Numbered from the stretch's first letter, positions 36,074-44,192 are shown. The stretch: 44,793 bases of DNA from Clostridia bacterium (GCA_017517815.1 JAFWYA010000050.1:1-44793), one strand, 5' to 3'. The notes: a model not told the origin generated them from the sequence alone. Program-made: numbers and translations.

Positions 36074-36954
36074 GCCTTGTTCACCCCGCTTCTGGAAGAG
36101 ATGGTGAGCTGAACGATGGATAGAAGAGCGATGACCAGGAACAGCAGTACGGATTCCGTGTTGGCAATGCTGAACTTGGGCGTGTCGCCGAAGGCGTCGA
36201 TGTAGATTTTGATGCCGATGAGCATGGTGGATCGTGCTGGGCCGCCGCCGGTAAGCGCCTTGGCGTAGTCAAAGGAGGTGATGCCGCCTTTGAGGGTAAG
36301 AATGGCGTTTACGGTGATGGTGGGTACCAGGTAAGGCAGCGTGACGAAGCGGAACTGATCAAACATGCTGGCGCCGTCGATCACGGCGGATTCATACAGC
36401 TCATCAGGAATGGACTGCATGCCGGCAATGAAGATGACCGTAGGCATGGCCAGCGACTGCCACAGGTTGACAAACAGCACTGCATACAGCGCAAGCTGCT
36501 TGTTGCCCAATGGCGATGCGATGTTTGCCACGCCAAACAGGGGCGCAAGGTTGGGCAGCGCGCGGATGAACACCTGGTCCCAAATGAGCGCGACCGCCAC
36601 GGAGGAGATCATGGCAGGGAAGAAAAAGACAGATTTGAAGAACGTTTTGAAACGCTTGACCGAGTTGAGCGCAACAGCCAGCAGAACGCCGATAACGATG
36701 GTGAACACCACCATCAGGATGGCGTAGCGGAAGGTAACGGTGACGGAATTGAAGAACGCTTTGTTTTTGAGAATTTTGCCGTAGTTTTCCAGCCAGACAA
36801 AATTGAATTTGCGCGACAGACCATCCCAGTCAGTCATGCTGTAGTAAAATCCCAGGACAACGCTGTAGATGTAAAAAAAGCTGTACAAAAGCAGCGCCGG
36901 CAGCGTGATGACGAAGAAGGACGCACGGTCTCTGTTCAGTACTTTTTTGTGCAC
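36070..36954 (-). CDS. Carbohydrate ABC permease (MalF type)
   Basis: 294 residues, about six helices. The EAA-type loop reads YESAVIDGASMFDQFRFVTLPYLVP. Starts at a GTG (36954) with AGGAGGG 6 nt upstream. It follows the binding-protein gene after a hairpin and overlaps the MalG-type gene by 4 nt. Confidence 0.92.
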   Translation of the reverse strand: MHKKVLNRDRASFFVITLPALLLYSFFYIYSVVLGFYYSMTDWDGLSRKFNFVWLENYGKILKNKAFFNSVTVTFRYAILMVVFTIVIGVLLAVALNSVKRFKTFFKSVFFFPAMISSVAVALIWDQVFIRALPNLAPLFGVANIASPLGNKQLALYAVLFVNLWQSLAMPTVIFIAGMQSIPDELYESAVIDGASMFDQFRFVTLPYLVPTITVNAILTLKGGITSFDYAKALTGGGPARSTMLIGIKIYIDAFGDTPKFSIANTESVLLFLVIALLSIVQLTISSRSGVNKA

Positions 36955-36991
36955 AGTTGTCCCTCCTTTTCAATCAGAAAAAGTTGAAAGA

Positions 36992-37017
36992 GGGCGGCAC
37001 AGTTGCCCATGCCGCCC
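36992..37017 (-). promoter_or_regulatory. Intercistronic hairpin between binding protein and permease genes
   Basis: An 8-bp GC stem GGGCGGCA / TGCCGCCC (36992-36999 with 37010-37017), 17 nt after the binding-protein stop. On the minus strand it is followed by CTCTTTCAACTTTTTC, so it may end part of the transcripts and raise binding-protein level over permeases. Confidence 0.6.
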
Positions 37018-37034
37018 GGTTGGTTGAAAGGGAA

Positions 37035-38261
37035 TTAGAGAGCGGCCGCCTCGATGGCCTCGTCCAGACCCTCGATATAAGCGTCCAGATCGCCGTCCAG
37101 CAGCAGGCCCTGAACGACCTGATACAGTTCGGTGGTCACCTGAGTGGTCACCTTGGAGCCATACCAGTCGCACACGACGCCGGTGGCAGCCTTTTCGATC
37201 ACGGGAGCTACGCGGGGATCGGAATAGGTGGTGCCCAGCAGGCAGGAGGGAGCGCCGTCGATGTCAGACCACAGCTGAGCATTTTCGGGACGGGAGATGA
37301 ACTCCAGGAACTTCAGGCCAACGGCCTTCTGCTCTTCGGTAGCCTCGGCAGAGATGCACAGAGCGGCGTCGATGCCGGTCAGCAGGGGGCTTTCGTCATA
37401 CACGTCGCCGGGGATGGGGAAAGCGCCCAGGTTGAGGTCGGGGTTGGAGATGAGGATGGTGCCGCGGGCATAGGAGCCGGTGATGCACATGGCGGCCTTG
37501 CCGGTGGCGAAGTTCTCCCACATCACGGTGTCGGCGGTGCCCATGTAGTCGGGCAGAGCGTACTCGTGCAGCTTAAGCATGCGCTCGCCGATCTTGCGGA
37601 AGGAGTCAGCGTTGTCAGCGATGGTGGCTTCGCCATTCACGACGGACACAACGTAATCCACAACGCCGGGGTAGGTGGCCTGAGACAGGGCCTGGAAGCA
37701 GTGGCCAACGCGGCCGGCATCCTTGTCGCCGAAGGAGAAGGGAACCACGCCAGCGGCAACCAGCTTGTCGCACACAGCGATCAGCTCATCCCAGGTCTTG
37801 GGAGTGCCTTCGATGCCAACCTGCTCGAAGATGTCGATGTTGTAGAAGATGGCCATGTAGTTCTGGCTCAGGGGCAGAGCGTAGGTCTGGCCGTCATAGT
37901 GCTTGCCAAGCTCGATCATGCCGGGGTTGACGCGGCTGAGGAACTCGTTGCCTTCGAGGCACTCGATGTAGCCGTTGTTGACCTTGCCCTTGAACTGGGT
38001 CTGGGTGGGGTAGTCAGAGAAGATCGGGGGGATGTCGCCGGTGGAGATGCGCTGCATCAGCACGGTGCCGGCATCGGGGATGGTGTTGATTTCGATTTCG
38101 ATGTCGGGATTCTCGGCGTGGAAACGGGCGAGAACCTCAGCATAAGCCCTCTGGGGACCTTCTTCCATCTTCTGCTGGAAGAACTCCACCTTCTCGGCCA
38201 TGGCCATGGAAGCGGTGAGAACCATGCACAGAGCCAATACCATCGCGAGTACCTTTTTCAT
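37035..38261 (-). CDS. Carbohydrate ABC substrate-binding protein (family 1)
   Basis: 408 residues. Signal peptide ends AMA then EK near 22; no lipobox cysteine follows. The mature sequence has the ordinary CUT1 layout (ARFHAENPDIEIEINTIPD; YALPLSQNYMAIFYNIDIFEQVGI; GKAAMCITGSYA; FLEFISRPENAQLWSD). AGGAGG lies 7 nt before the ATG. Sugar unknown. Confidence 0.92.
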   Translation of the reverse strand: MKKVLAMVLALCMVLTASMAMAEKVEFFQQKMEEGPQRAYAEVLARFHAENPDIEIEINTIPDAGTVLMQRISTGDIPPIFSDYPTQTQFKGKVNNGYIECLEGNEFLSRVNPGMIELGKHYDGQTYALPLSQNYMAIFYNIDIFEQVGIEGTPKTWDELIAVCDKLVAAGVVPFSFGDKDAGRVGHCFQALSQATYPGVVDYVVSVVNGEATIADNADSFRKIGERMLKLHEYALPDYMGTADTVMWENFATGKAAMCITGSYARGTILISNPDLNLGAFPIPGDVYDESPLLTGIDAALCISAEATEEQKAVGLKFLEFISRPENAQLWSDIDGAPSCLLGTTYSDPRVAPVIEKAATGVVCDWYGSKVTTQVTTELYQVVQGLLLDGDLDAYIEGLDEAIEAAAL

Positions 38262-38281
38262 GGGAAAACCTCCTTTTTTTA

Positions 38282-38311
38282 TTTATACACATATCCATGT
38301 GCATAATCCAA
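38282..38311 (-). promoter_or_regulatory. Internal promoter with palindromic operator in its spacer
   Basis: Minus strand: TTGGAT (38306-38311), 18-nt spacer, TATAAA (38282-38287). The spacer holds the inverted repeat CACAT-4 nt-ATGTG at 38288-38301, a likely site for the FCD regulator encoded just upstream. Confidence 0.5.
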
Positions 38312-38316
38312 TGTGA

Positions 38317-38940
38317 TCAGAGCAGTTCCTGAATGTCCTGCCTGAGTGCTTCCAGAGCACTGTCCAGATTTCCGGCCTCAAGCTGCTCGATGATAATGTC
38401 ATGATGTTCTACCGATGCTTTGCGGCGGCTGTAGCCATTGAGAAAGCACTGGGCTGCAGCGCCTGCACAGGTTTTCATGGTGCGCCGCAGCGCGTCCAGC
38501 AGGTATTCATTTCCGCAGAAGCCTGCCAGCATGATGTGAAAATCGATATTGTCCTGCCACTTCTCAATGACTGGCTGCGGGGCGTTTTTATCTTTGCGCT
38601 GACGGTAGAGCAGGTTTTTCAGCTGTGTCAGCCTTACTTCGTCTATGAGAGGAAAGGCCTTTTGCAGCATATAGCCTTCCAGCAGGATCCTCATTTCAAC
38701 CAGCTGAGCGATTTGTGCCGGAGCGATCTGAATGGCACGGTAGCCCATGCGGGGCATGACCTGAAGAATGTTTTCCTCGCAAAGACGGATGAGCGCTTCA
38801 CGAACGGGTGCCTTGCTTACCTGCAGCTGTTCGGCCAGCTTTGCTTCGCTTAGCAGATCGTTGGCATTGATCTCGCCGTTGATGATGGCGCTGTAAACAT
38901 AATCGTAGACCTTGGTTGTCAGCGGCTTGGTCTCGCCCAT
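38317..38940 (-). CDS. GntR-family (FCD/FadR-like) transcription regulator
   Basis: 207 residues. The winged helix (about 6-72) includes LSEAKLAEQLQVSKAPVREALIRL. A short all-helical FCD effector domain follows (VEMRILLEGYMLQKAF; DNIDFHIMLAGFCGNEYL; VEHHDIIIEQLEAGNLDSAL) with the His/Asp residues that bind a metal in many FCD proteins. First gene of the operon; 55 nt before the binding-protein gene. Effectors of this family are usually organic or sugar acids. Confidence 0.9.
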   Translation of the reverse strand: MGETKPLTTKVYDYVYSAIINGEINANDLLSEAKLAEQLQVSKAPVREALIRLCEENILQVMPRMGYRAIQIAPAQIAQLVEMRILLEGYMLQKAFPLIDEVRLTQLKNLLYRQRKDKNAPQPVIEKWQDNIDFHIMLAGFCGNEYLLDALRRTMKTCAGAAAQCFLNGYSRRKASVEHHDIIIEQLEAGNLDSALEALRQDIQELL

Positions 38941-38985
38941 GGCCTTGTACCATCCTATGTATATGTCTGATATGATTATGTGGTC

Positions 38986-39014
38986 ATATTAGCACTGTTT
39001 TTATCGATTGTCAA
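38986..39014 (-). promoter_or_regulatory. Main promoter of the FCD regulator operon
   Basis: Minus strand: perfect TTGACA (39009-39014), 17-nt spacer, TAATAT (38986-38991). Just downstream, four ATATG/ATGTG-type half-sites lie between 38956 and 38990. Confidence 0.8.
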
Positions 39015-39248
39015 TATAATAATATAATATAATAAAAATAATATATTATTTATAAATCCAAAATATAAACAAGTTTGATAAATAAAATGGCGACAACGAG
39101 ACTCAAACCCCTTCGCTTGAACGCCGACTATGATTTTTTTGACTGCTTTTCAAAAGAAAGTGCCGAGGCAAACAGGTTGGAAGGCTTGCTCAGCCAGGCG
39201 TTTCAGCCGCCGCTGCAGAAGATAGAAGACGAATGCACTGTTCAGGGC

Positions 39249-39277
39249 TTTGCACAAACCGGCGAAGGGGTTATAAT
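39249..39277 (+). promoter_or_regulatory. Promoter of the aldolase-mtnA operon
   Basis: TTTGCA (39249-39254) with a 17-nt spacer, or TTGCAC (39250-39255) with 16, then perfect TATAAT (39272-39277). The leader is about 70 nt. Confidence 0.65.
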
Positions 39278-39353
39278 ATACAAAGGGATATCCCTCTCTT
39301 ATTTCGATAAACAGATACTAAACATAACAAATCATCAAAAGCAGGTGACAGGA

Positions 39354-40157
39354 ATGGAAAAACGGCGTTATCCCACAGATGCTGAGGCTAAAAAACTGAT
39401 CGTTGAAATCGGCCGCAGGATGTATCAGAAAAACTTTGTTGCCGCCAACGACGGCAACATCAGCGTCAAGGTGGATGACGACATCATCTGGGCGACTCCC
39501 ACCGGTGTATCCAAGGGTTTCATGACCGAGGATATGATGGTAAGGATGCGTCTGGACGGAACCGTGCTTTCTCAGGGTGAACGCGGCCCTTCCAGTGAGA
39601 TCAAGATGCATTTGCGTATTTATAATGAAAACCCTGAAGTTGGCGGTGTGTGCCACGCCCATCCGCCCGTTTCGACTTCCTTTGCCATTGCCGGTATGAG
39701 CCTTGACCGCGCCATCTACCCCGAAGCGCTGGTCAACCTGGGCGTCGTACCCTGTGTGCATTACGAGACCCCCGGTTCTCAGGGCATTCCGGATTCCGTG
39801 GCTCCCTACGCCCGCGATTACAATGCGCTGCTGCTGGCCAATCACGGCGCGCTGGCATGGGGCTCCGATCTGATGGAGGCATGGTACCGTCTGGAATCCA
39901 CCGAGCATTATGCCATGATCATCATGTATACCAGCAACATCATCGGCAGGGCCAATGTGCTCAGCTGCGATCAGGTGGGAGAGCTTGTTGAGATCCGCAA
40001 GCGCATGGGCATCACCGGCGGAGGCGTGCCTGCCTGTGCCGACCATCCCACCAACACGATGGATGTTGTGACCACCCCAAACCCTGTTGAGCCCAATTCT
40101 CTGCGTGCTCAAAACTTGCTGCGCAGCCTCCTGCGGCGTTGGAAGCGAGGCAGCTGA
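39354..40157 (+). CDS. Class II aldolase (AraD/FucA type), likely DHAP-releasing
   Basis: 267 residues. Zinc ligands His101 and His103 (CHAHPP) and His164 (LANHGALAWG), with catalytic Glu82 (SSEIKMH). These are the residues of the L-fuculose/ribulose phosphate aldolase family. The start MEKRRYP at 39354 is chosen because AGGTG is 6 nt upstream and the promoter lies at 39249-39277; an upstream open extension would begin before that promoter. It is 36 nt before an MtnA-type gene. The pair suggests cleavage of 5-deoxyribulose-1-P or 5-methylthioribulose-1-P to DHAP plus an aldehyde. Confidence 0.88.
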   Translation: MEKRRYPTDAEAKKLIVEIGRRMYQKNFVAANDGNISVKVDDDIIWATPTGVSKGFMTEDMMVRMRLDGTVLSQGERGPSSEIKMHLRIYNENPEVGGVCHAHPPVSTSFAIAGMSLDRAIYPEALVNLGVVPCVHYETPGSQGIPDSVAPYARDYNALLLANHGALAWGSDLMEAWYRLESTEHYAMIIMYTSNIIGRANVLSCDQVGELVEIRKRMGITGGGVPACADHPTNTMDVVTTPNPVEPNSLRAQNLLRSLLRRWKRGS

Positions 40158-40193
40158 CCGTGCATACCCCATCAAATAAGGAGGAACAACGCC

Positions 40194-41294
40194 ATGTCTG
40201 AAATCAGGAACATTATGAATTATGAAACCGTCGCGCTGGATGATGAGAAAAGTGCGCTTGTGATCCTCGACCAGACCAGGCTGCCCTATGAGGTGGAAGT
40301 GCTGGAGCTGACCGAGCAGAAGGATATTTGGGAAGCCATCTACCTGCTGAAGGTGCGCGGCGCCCCCGCCATTGGTGTGGCCGGCGGCTTCGGCGTGTAT
40401 CTCGCCGCCAAGCAGATCGAGGCCGACAACTACGACGATTTCTACGCCGAGTTCAAGAAGGCCAGAGATTATCTGGATTCTTCCCGTCCCACCGCCGTCA
40501 ACCTCTCCTGGGCGCTCAACCGCATGGAGAAGGTCGTCACTGACAACAAGGACAAGTCCATTGCTCAGATCAAGGAACTGCTGCACAAGGAATGCGTCGC
40601 CATCAAGGATGAGGACGTGTGGATGTGCCGCCAGATCGGCGAGTACGGCCTGAGCCTTATCAAGGACGGCGACGGCATTCTCACTCACTGCAACGCCGGC
40701 CAGCTGGCTACTTCCAAGTACGGCACCGCTCTGGCCCCCATCCATCTGGGCCGTGAGCGCGGCATGAACTTCCGTGTCTACACCGACGAGACCCGCCCCC
40801 TGCTGCAGGGCGCCCGCCTCAGCTCTTTCGAGCTGCACGCAGACGGTGTGGATACCACCGTCATCTGCGACAACATGGCCTCTCAGGTCATGAAGAACGG
40901 CTGGGTCAACGCCGTGTTCGTCGGCTGCGACCGCGTAGCTGCCAACGGCGACGCCTGCAACAAGATCGGCACTTCCGGCGTAGCCATTCTCGCCAAGTAC
41001 TACGGCATCCCCTTCTACGTACTGGGCCCCACCTCTACCATTGACATGTCCATCGAAAAAGGAGAAGATATCCGCATTGAGCAGCGCCCCGCCGAGGAAG
41101 TTACAGAAATGTGGTATAAGAAGCGCATGGCTCCTGAAGGTGTGAAGGTCTACAACCCTGCTTTCGACTTTGCCGACAATGAACTTATCGCCGGCATCAT
41201 CACTGAGTACGGCATCGCCCGCCCGCCCTTCACCGAGAGCCTGAAGGAGATCTTCCGCAAGAAGGCCGAAGCGGAAGCCGCCAGGAAGAAGTAA
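40194..41294 (+). CDS. mtnA: MtnA-type aldose-1-phosphate isomerase (methylthioribose-1-P / 5-deoxyribose-1-P isomerase)
   Basis: 366 residues, eIF2B-related fold. Motifs: KVRGAPAIG near 53; catalytic Cys166 in [19 protein letters not shown] near 198; catalytic Asp246 in [10 protein letters not shown]; and NKIGTSG. The reaction opens the sugar-1-phosphate ring to the ketose-1-phosphate. GGAGG lies upstream of the ATG. Next to a class II aldolase, this fits the DHAP shunt (MtnA-Ald2) or the 5-deoxyribose disposal route (DrdA). The kinase and nucleosidase that would feed it are not in the window. A role in ordinary methionine salvage is possible but MtnB/W/X-type neighbours are absent. Confidence 0.9.
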   Translation: MSEIRNIMNYETVALDDEKSALVILDQTRLPYEVEVLELTEQKDIWEAIYLLKVRGAPAIGVAGGFGVYLAAKQIEADNYDDFYAEFKKARDYLDSSRPTAVNLSWALNRMEKVVTDNKDKSIAQIKELLHKECVAIKDEDVWMCRQIGEYGLSLIKDGDGILTHCNAGQLATSKYGTALAPIHLGRERGMNFRVYTDETRPLLQGARLSSFELHADGVDTTVICDNMASQVMKNGWVNAVFVGCDRVAANGDACNKIGTSGVAILAKYYGIPFYVLGPTSTIDMSIEKGEDIRIEQRPAEEVTEMWYKKRMAPEGVKVYNPAFDFADNELIAGIITEYGIARPPFTESLKEIFRKKAEAEAARKK

Positions 41295-41302
41295 GGGACG
41301 TT

Positions 41303-41393
41303 GTGGGGGCTTTCAGCCCCCACCCCCCCCGACCAAAGGGATATATCCCTTTGGAAACCCTTTTCTGACCGCGCTTTCGCGCGGTCAGGGTTT
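41303..41393 (+). repeat. Three-hairpin intergenic repeat-like array
   Basis: Right after the mtnA-type gene three hairpins follow one another: GTGGGGGC/GCCCCCAC (41303-41323), CCAAAGGGA/TCCCTTTGG (41333-41354), and CTGACCGCGC/GCGCGGTCAG (41365-41388), the last inside an outer AAACCC/GGGTTT stem (41355-41360 with 41388-41393). None has a good U-run. It looks like a repetitive extragenic palindromic element. Confidence 0.6.
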
Positions 41394-41736
41394 GGGGCGC
41401 TATGCTGCACTCAACGGATGCAATGTCATCCTTTGATAAACGCGTTTTCAGGAAAGAAAAACAGCCATGGCATTTGACAGAACAACAAAAAAGGCAGAGC
41501 ACAGCATCAAAGCCGTGTCTGCCGCATGCACGAAGCAAATGAAGCCGTGCCGACCTCAGCGGTCGGCGCGGCTTCATAAGCCTGAAGAATCAATGAGGGA
41601 CGTCTTGAAATTGTTTTTTGACGGGTTGCAAGCCTCTGTTTATCTTTACTGTACGATAAAACCGTTTCATTTGCAACTGCTGAGAGTGTGCTTGGACTTT
41701 TGCAAACGCCATTCATCCGGGCAACAAAATCGGGAA
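41394..41736. other. Intergenic region between convergent genes
   Basis: 343 bp with no convincing gene. It holds the hairpin at 41539-41577 listed separately; the rest shows no structure I can name. Confidence 0.5.
41539..41577 (-). terminator. Hairpin, possible terminator of the 41737 gene
   Basis: A 17-bp stem with one G-T pair (41539-41555 with 41561-41577), base ATGAAGCC/GGCTTCAT. It lies 160 nt beyond the gene's stop and its U-run is weak (ATTTGC). Confidence 0.4.
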
Positions 41737-43155
41737 TTATGAAATTCCTTCAAAGCAGTAGATGTTGCCGTAACTCCAGTTGTAATCGCTGCCTTTCTGC
41801 CGGTCAAAGGTGATCCAGAAATAGCGCGTACGGCTGCCCAGCTGCACTGGAATGATGCTGCCCCAGCCCCGGAAGCCGCCGTCGTCAAAATCGAATTGGG
41901 CGTCAAACATACGTTCTTTGCTGTAGATGCGGTAGTTGGCACGCATATTGAAACCGTTGCCGCACACAAACAGCCGCTCGCCTTCTACAGTTACAAAACT
42001 GCCGCCGGTTTCTTCGCCGTCGTTGCCGCAGCCGATATAGCGATAGCCGGTAAAGGGATCGTCGGAGGTGAAGAAGGCATAGCGGTAGGCTTTGCTGGAG
42101 GGATCGATGCGGCAGACGGCCATGTACCACTTTTTTTCTGCTTCATTGTAGTAAAAGTCGGGGTCTTCATCGCCCGGAAAGCCCACGAAATCCTGATAGC
42201 TGTTGTCGTCGCCAGCGGCATTCATGACGGCGACGTCCACCACATTGACGCCGAAGCGGGGATCGCCCGTAAAGGCGCCGCAGGCCAATCGTTTCTGGTT
42301 TTCAAAGGCGGAAACCCAGATATACCATTGCTTTGTGTGGCGGTTAAACAATAGCGAGGATGCCAGATAATTGCGCCAAACGCCGTCTCCGCAGTCGAAA
42401 AACAGAGCACCGGTCAACGACAGCTGGGCCGTGCCCGGTATCCATGAAAAGATGCCCTGAAAGCTGTTTTCCTGCATGCGGATGGAAAAGGTCAGATAAA
42501 TCTTTCCATTTTCAAGGAGCACATCGCCGTTTTCATAACACACGGGCCGAAGATCAGCCTGTCCTACGCCGCAGTCAATATAGAAGCTGGCGGCGCGGAT
42601 CTCCACACTGCCTGCGGCGCACACAGCTGCAAACCCCCGCTGAAATACTTTTTGAGCCGCGCAGTTCTCAAAGCTTTTCGCACAAAAAGTGTGAAAGAAA
42701 CGGGTGACTCCATTTTGCATGAAGTATACGTCAAAGCAGTTTCTGCGGCAGGTGACGATCATGGTGCGCGTGGCGGAGGGTTCGCAGGGCCGGGTTTCGT
42801 CATGACCGTCTGCGGAAAAGGTTACGGCATCTGCACTGCACATCACGACTGCCTGTGCGTTTGGAATATGGAATGCGAAGCCACAGCTGCCGTTGTCCGC
42901 ACAAAAGGTGATTTCGTAGCTTGCATAGGGGAAATACTGGCCCAGCAACCTTTGGACGCTGCCAGCTTCCACATGGTAGGCATTCTGCGTTACGGCTTCC
43001 CGACAATCCCCGCTTTTGCAGATGATCGGATGCAGATCGCCCCGGGTATCATTCACAAAATCGCGCAGGAACGACATTTCACCCATAAGGATTTTTTGGT
43101 TTTTATAAAGGCTTTGGGAGAACATCCGATGCCAGGTCATATTTTGAATGCTCAT
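41737..43155 (-). CDS. Unknown protein, glycosidase-like beta-propeller candidate
   Basis: 472 residues, no signal peptide. The second half has repeated short beta-type blocks like five-bladed propeller glycosidases (GH43/GH32 kind): SLLFNRHTKQWYIWVSAF, GDEDPDFYYNEAEKKWYMAV, and RYFWITFDRQKG. The DPD in the middle block resembles the DP motif of GH43-type enzymes. The first ~200 residues (cysteine-rich: NCFDVYFMQNG, ENCAAQK) resemble a beta-sandwich, perhaps a carbohydrate-binding domain. AAGGAG lies 9 nt before the ATG. Transcribed alone from its own promoter. I do not recognise the family; glycosidase activity is inference. Confidence 0.7.
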   Translation of the reverse strand: MSIQNMTWHRMFSQSLYKNQKILMGEMSFLRDFVNDTRGDLHPIICKSGDCREAVTQNAYHVEAGSVQRLLGQYFPYASYEITFCADNGSCGFAFHIPNAQAVVMCSADAVTFSADGHDETRPCEPSATRTMIVTCRRNCFDVYFMQNGVTRFFHTFCAKSFENCAAQKVFQRGFAAVCAAGSVEIRAASFYIDCGVGQADLRPVCYENGDVLLENGKIYLTFSIRMQENSFQGIFSWIPGTAQLSLTGALFFDCGDGVWRNYLASSLLFNRHTKQWYIWVSAFENQKRLACGAFTGDPRFGVNVVDVAVMNAAGDDNSYQDFVGFPGDEDPDFYYNEAEKKWYMAVCRIDPSSKAYRYAFFTSDDPFTGYRYIGCGNDGEETGGSFVTVEGERLFVCGNGFNMRANYRIYSKERMFDAQFDFDDGGFRGWGSIIPVQLGSRTRYFWITFDRQKGSDYNWSYGNIYCFEGIS

Positions 43156-43188
43156 GGAATGTGCTCCTTGCGTTCTTCTTGTTGTTCT

Positions 43189-43217
43189 ATTATATCAACC
43201 CGGCAGTTGGGTGTAAA
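43189..43217 (-). promoter_or_regulatory. Promoter of the propeller-like protein
   Basis: Minus strand: TTTACA (43212-43217), 17-nt spacer, perfect TATAAT (43189-43194), about 35 nt before the ATG. Confidence 0.75.
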
Positions 43218-43261
43218 TGCGTTTTTCTTTTTGCTGCGCAGGAGAAAGAGGGGCAATGAAC

Positions 43262-43341
43262 AAGACCCTGGCGGAATTGCTTCCGTCAAGGTCTCATTTC
43301 TTATGCGGTTAAGGATAGCCCACTTTGCCTCAAACAGGATG
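43262..43341 (+). repeat. 80-bp direct repeat, copy 1
   Basis: Matches 44461-44540 at 70 of 80 positions. The first 30 nt form a hairpin (GACC..CGGAA / TTCCG..GGTC), and the rest holds conserved single-stranded sequence (TATGCGGTTAAGGAT, ACAGGATG). On the minus strand the hairpin could end the MBL transcript. Confidence 0.8.
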
Positions 43342-43379
43342 GTCTGCCCTACAGCTCAAACTGCGTATTTTTCGTTAGC

Positions 43380-44102
43380 TTACATTGAAATTTCCATCCC
43401 GTCTGTGGTAATCTCGGCAGGAACGGGAGAGATTTCTTTCCGGAGCGTGACGAAATTGGCGCCGTTGATGTTTCCGATGTAGTTGCCGTAGTGGTTGATG
43501 TAGACCGACTTGACAGATTTGCTTTTCAAAACGTCGGTATACTCGATGACGTTGAAATGCGCTGCCTCAAGAATCGCCGCATCGAGATTGTCAACCGGTG
43601 GGAAATCGACGGCGGGATGGCGGAGGTCGCCGGAGCACAGAACGCGTTTACCTTCGGCTTCGATCAGAAACGCGTGGGAATTCGGGCAGTGCTGCGTTGC
43701 AAACGCAGTAACCTTGAAGTTCCCGTCGTCGAAAATAGTACCCTCTTCGACGAGCGCAAGCTTCTGTTCCGGACGGAGCTTCCAGTCAAATGCATCAAGA
43801 TACTGGTGAACGAGCGTTGCACATTTTTTATTCGGTACATACATCTCGGGATTCGATTCCGTGTAGCACCATCCAAGCAGGCTGAGGAACGAATAGAGTC
43901 CGTTGATGTGATCGGTATGGGGATGGGTGATAAAGATCGCCTTAACACCATTCGGATGGATACGTCTGTTTGCAAGTTCCATGCTGATATCACAGCCGGC
44001 ATCGACAAAATAATAACTACCGCTGACTTCAAAAAGAATAGACGTACACTGCTTATGGGCTTCGGGAACACCATGTCCTGAGCCGAGAATGGTGATTTTC
44101 AT
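43380..44102 (-). CDS. MBL-fold metallo-hydrolase (RNase Z-like group)
   Basis: 240 residues. Opens MKITILGSGHGVPEAHKQCTS-like (GSGHGVP), with the metal motif THPHTDH at about 59-65, further ligands in ATQHCPNSHAF and SGDLRH, and EAAHFN near the end. The layout resembles cyclic phosphodiesterase/beta-lactamase-like hydrolases of the RNase Z type, without the long exosite arm. GAGGTG lies 8 nt before the ATG. Its base composition looks more A+T-rich than the rest of the window, and it sits between 80-bp direct repeats, so it may have been acquired. Substrate unknown. Confidence 0.88.
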   Translation of the reverse strand: MKITILGSGHGVPEAHKQCTSILFEVSGSYYFVDAGCDISMELANRRIHPNGVKAIFITHPHTDHINGLYSFLSLLGWCYTESNPEMYVPNKKCATLVHQYLDAFDWKLRPEQKLALVEEGTIFDDGNFKVTAFATQHCPNSHAFLIEAEGKRVLCSGDLRHPAVDFPPVDNLDAAILEAAHFNVIEYTDVLKSKSVKSVYINHYGNYIGNINGANFVTLRKEISPVPAEITTDGMEISM

Positions 44103-44192
44103 AGTAGTATCACCTCATTGAGATATCTAAACATTTGAATGGTTTTCAAGACAATATTCATATCATATATCGCATAAATATGTCTGCATAGC

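Larger units (their letters stand above)
38941..39353. other. Divergent intergenic region with A+T tract
   Basis: 413 bp between the FCD regulator and the aldolase. 39012-39090 is almost pure A+T, with ATAATATAATA-type repeats, and lies directly upstream of the TTGACA box, where it could act as an UP element. 39090-39245 is ordinary sequence; it is open in the aldolase frame but lacks a ribosome site and lies upstream of the aldolase promoter, so I treat it as noncoding. Confidence 0.55.

Noticed and set aside
39090..39120. tRNA 3'-end-like sequence on the minus strand (GGGGTTTGAGTCTCG...GTCGCCA)
   Set aside because: The T-stem pairs poorly, the T-loop lacks the usual C, and no matching 5' acceptor arm lies about 75 nt upstream. 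At most a decayed fragment.
39075..39353. N-terminal extension of the class II aldolase frame
   Set aside because: It contains the apparent promoter at 39249-39277, lacks a ribosome site, and aldolases of this family start where the 39354 ATG does.
41467..41742. Possible 91-codon gene on the plus strand
   Set aside because: Weak ribosome site, contains a 17-bp hairpin, and its composition does not resemble a protein family I know.
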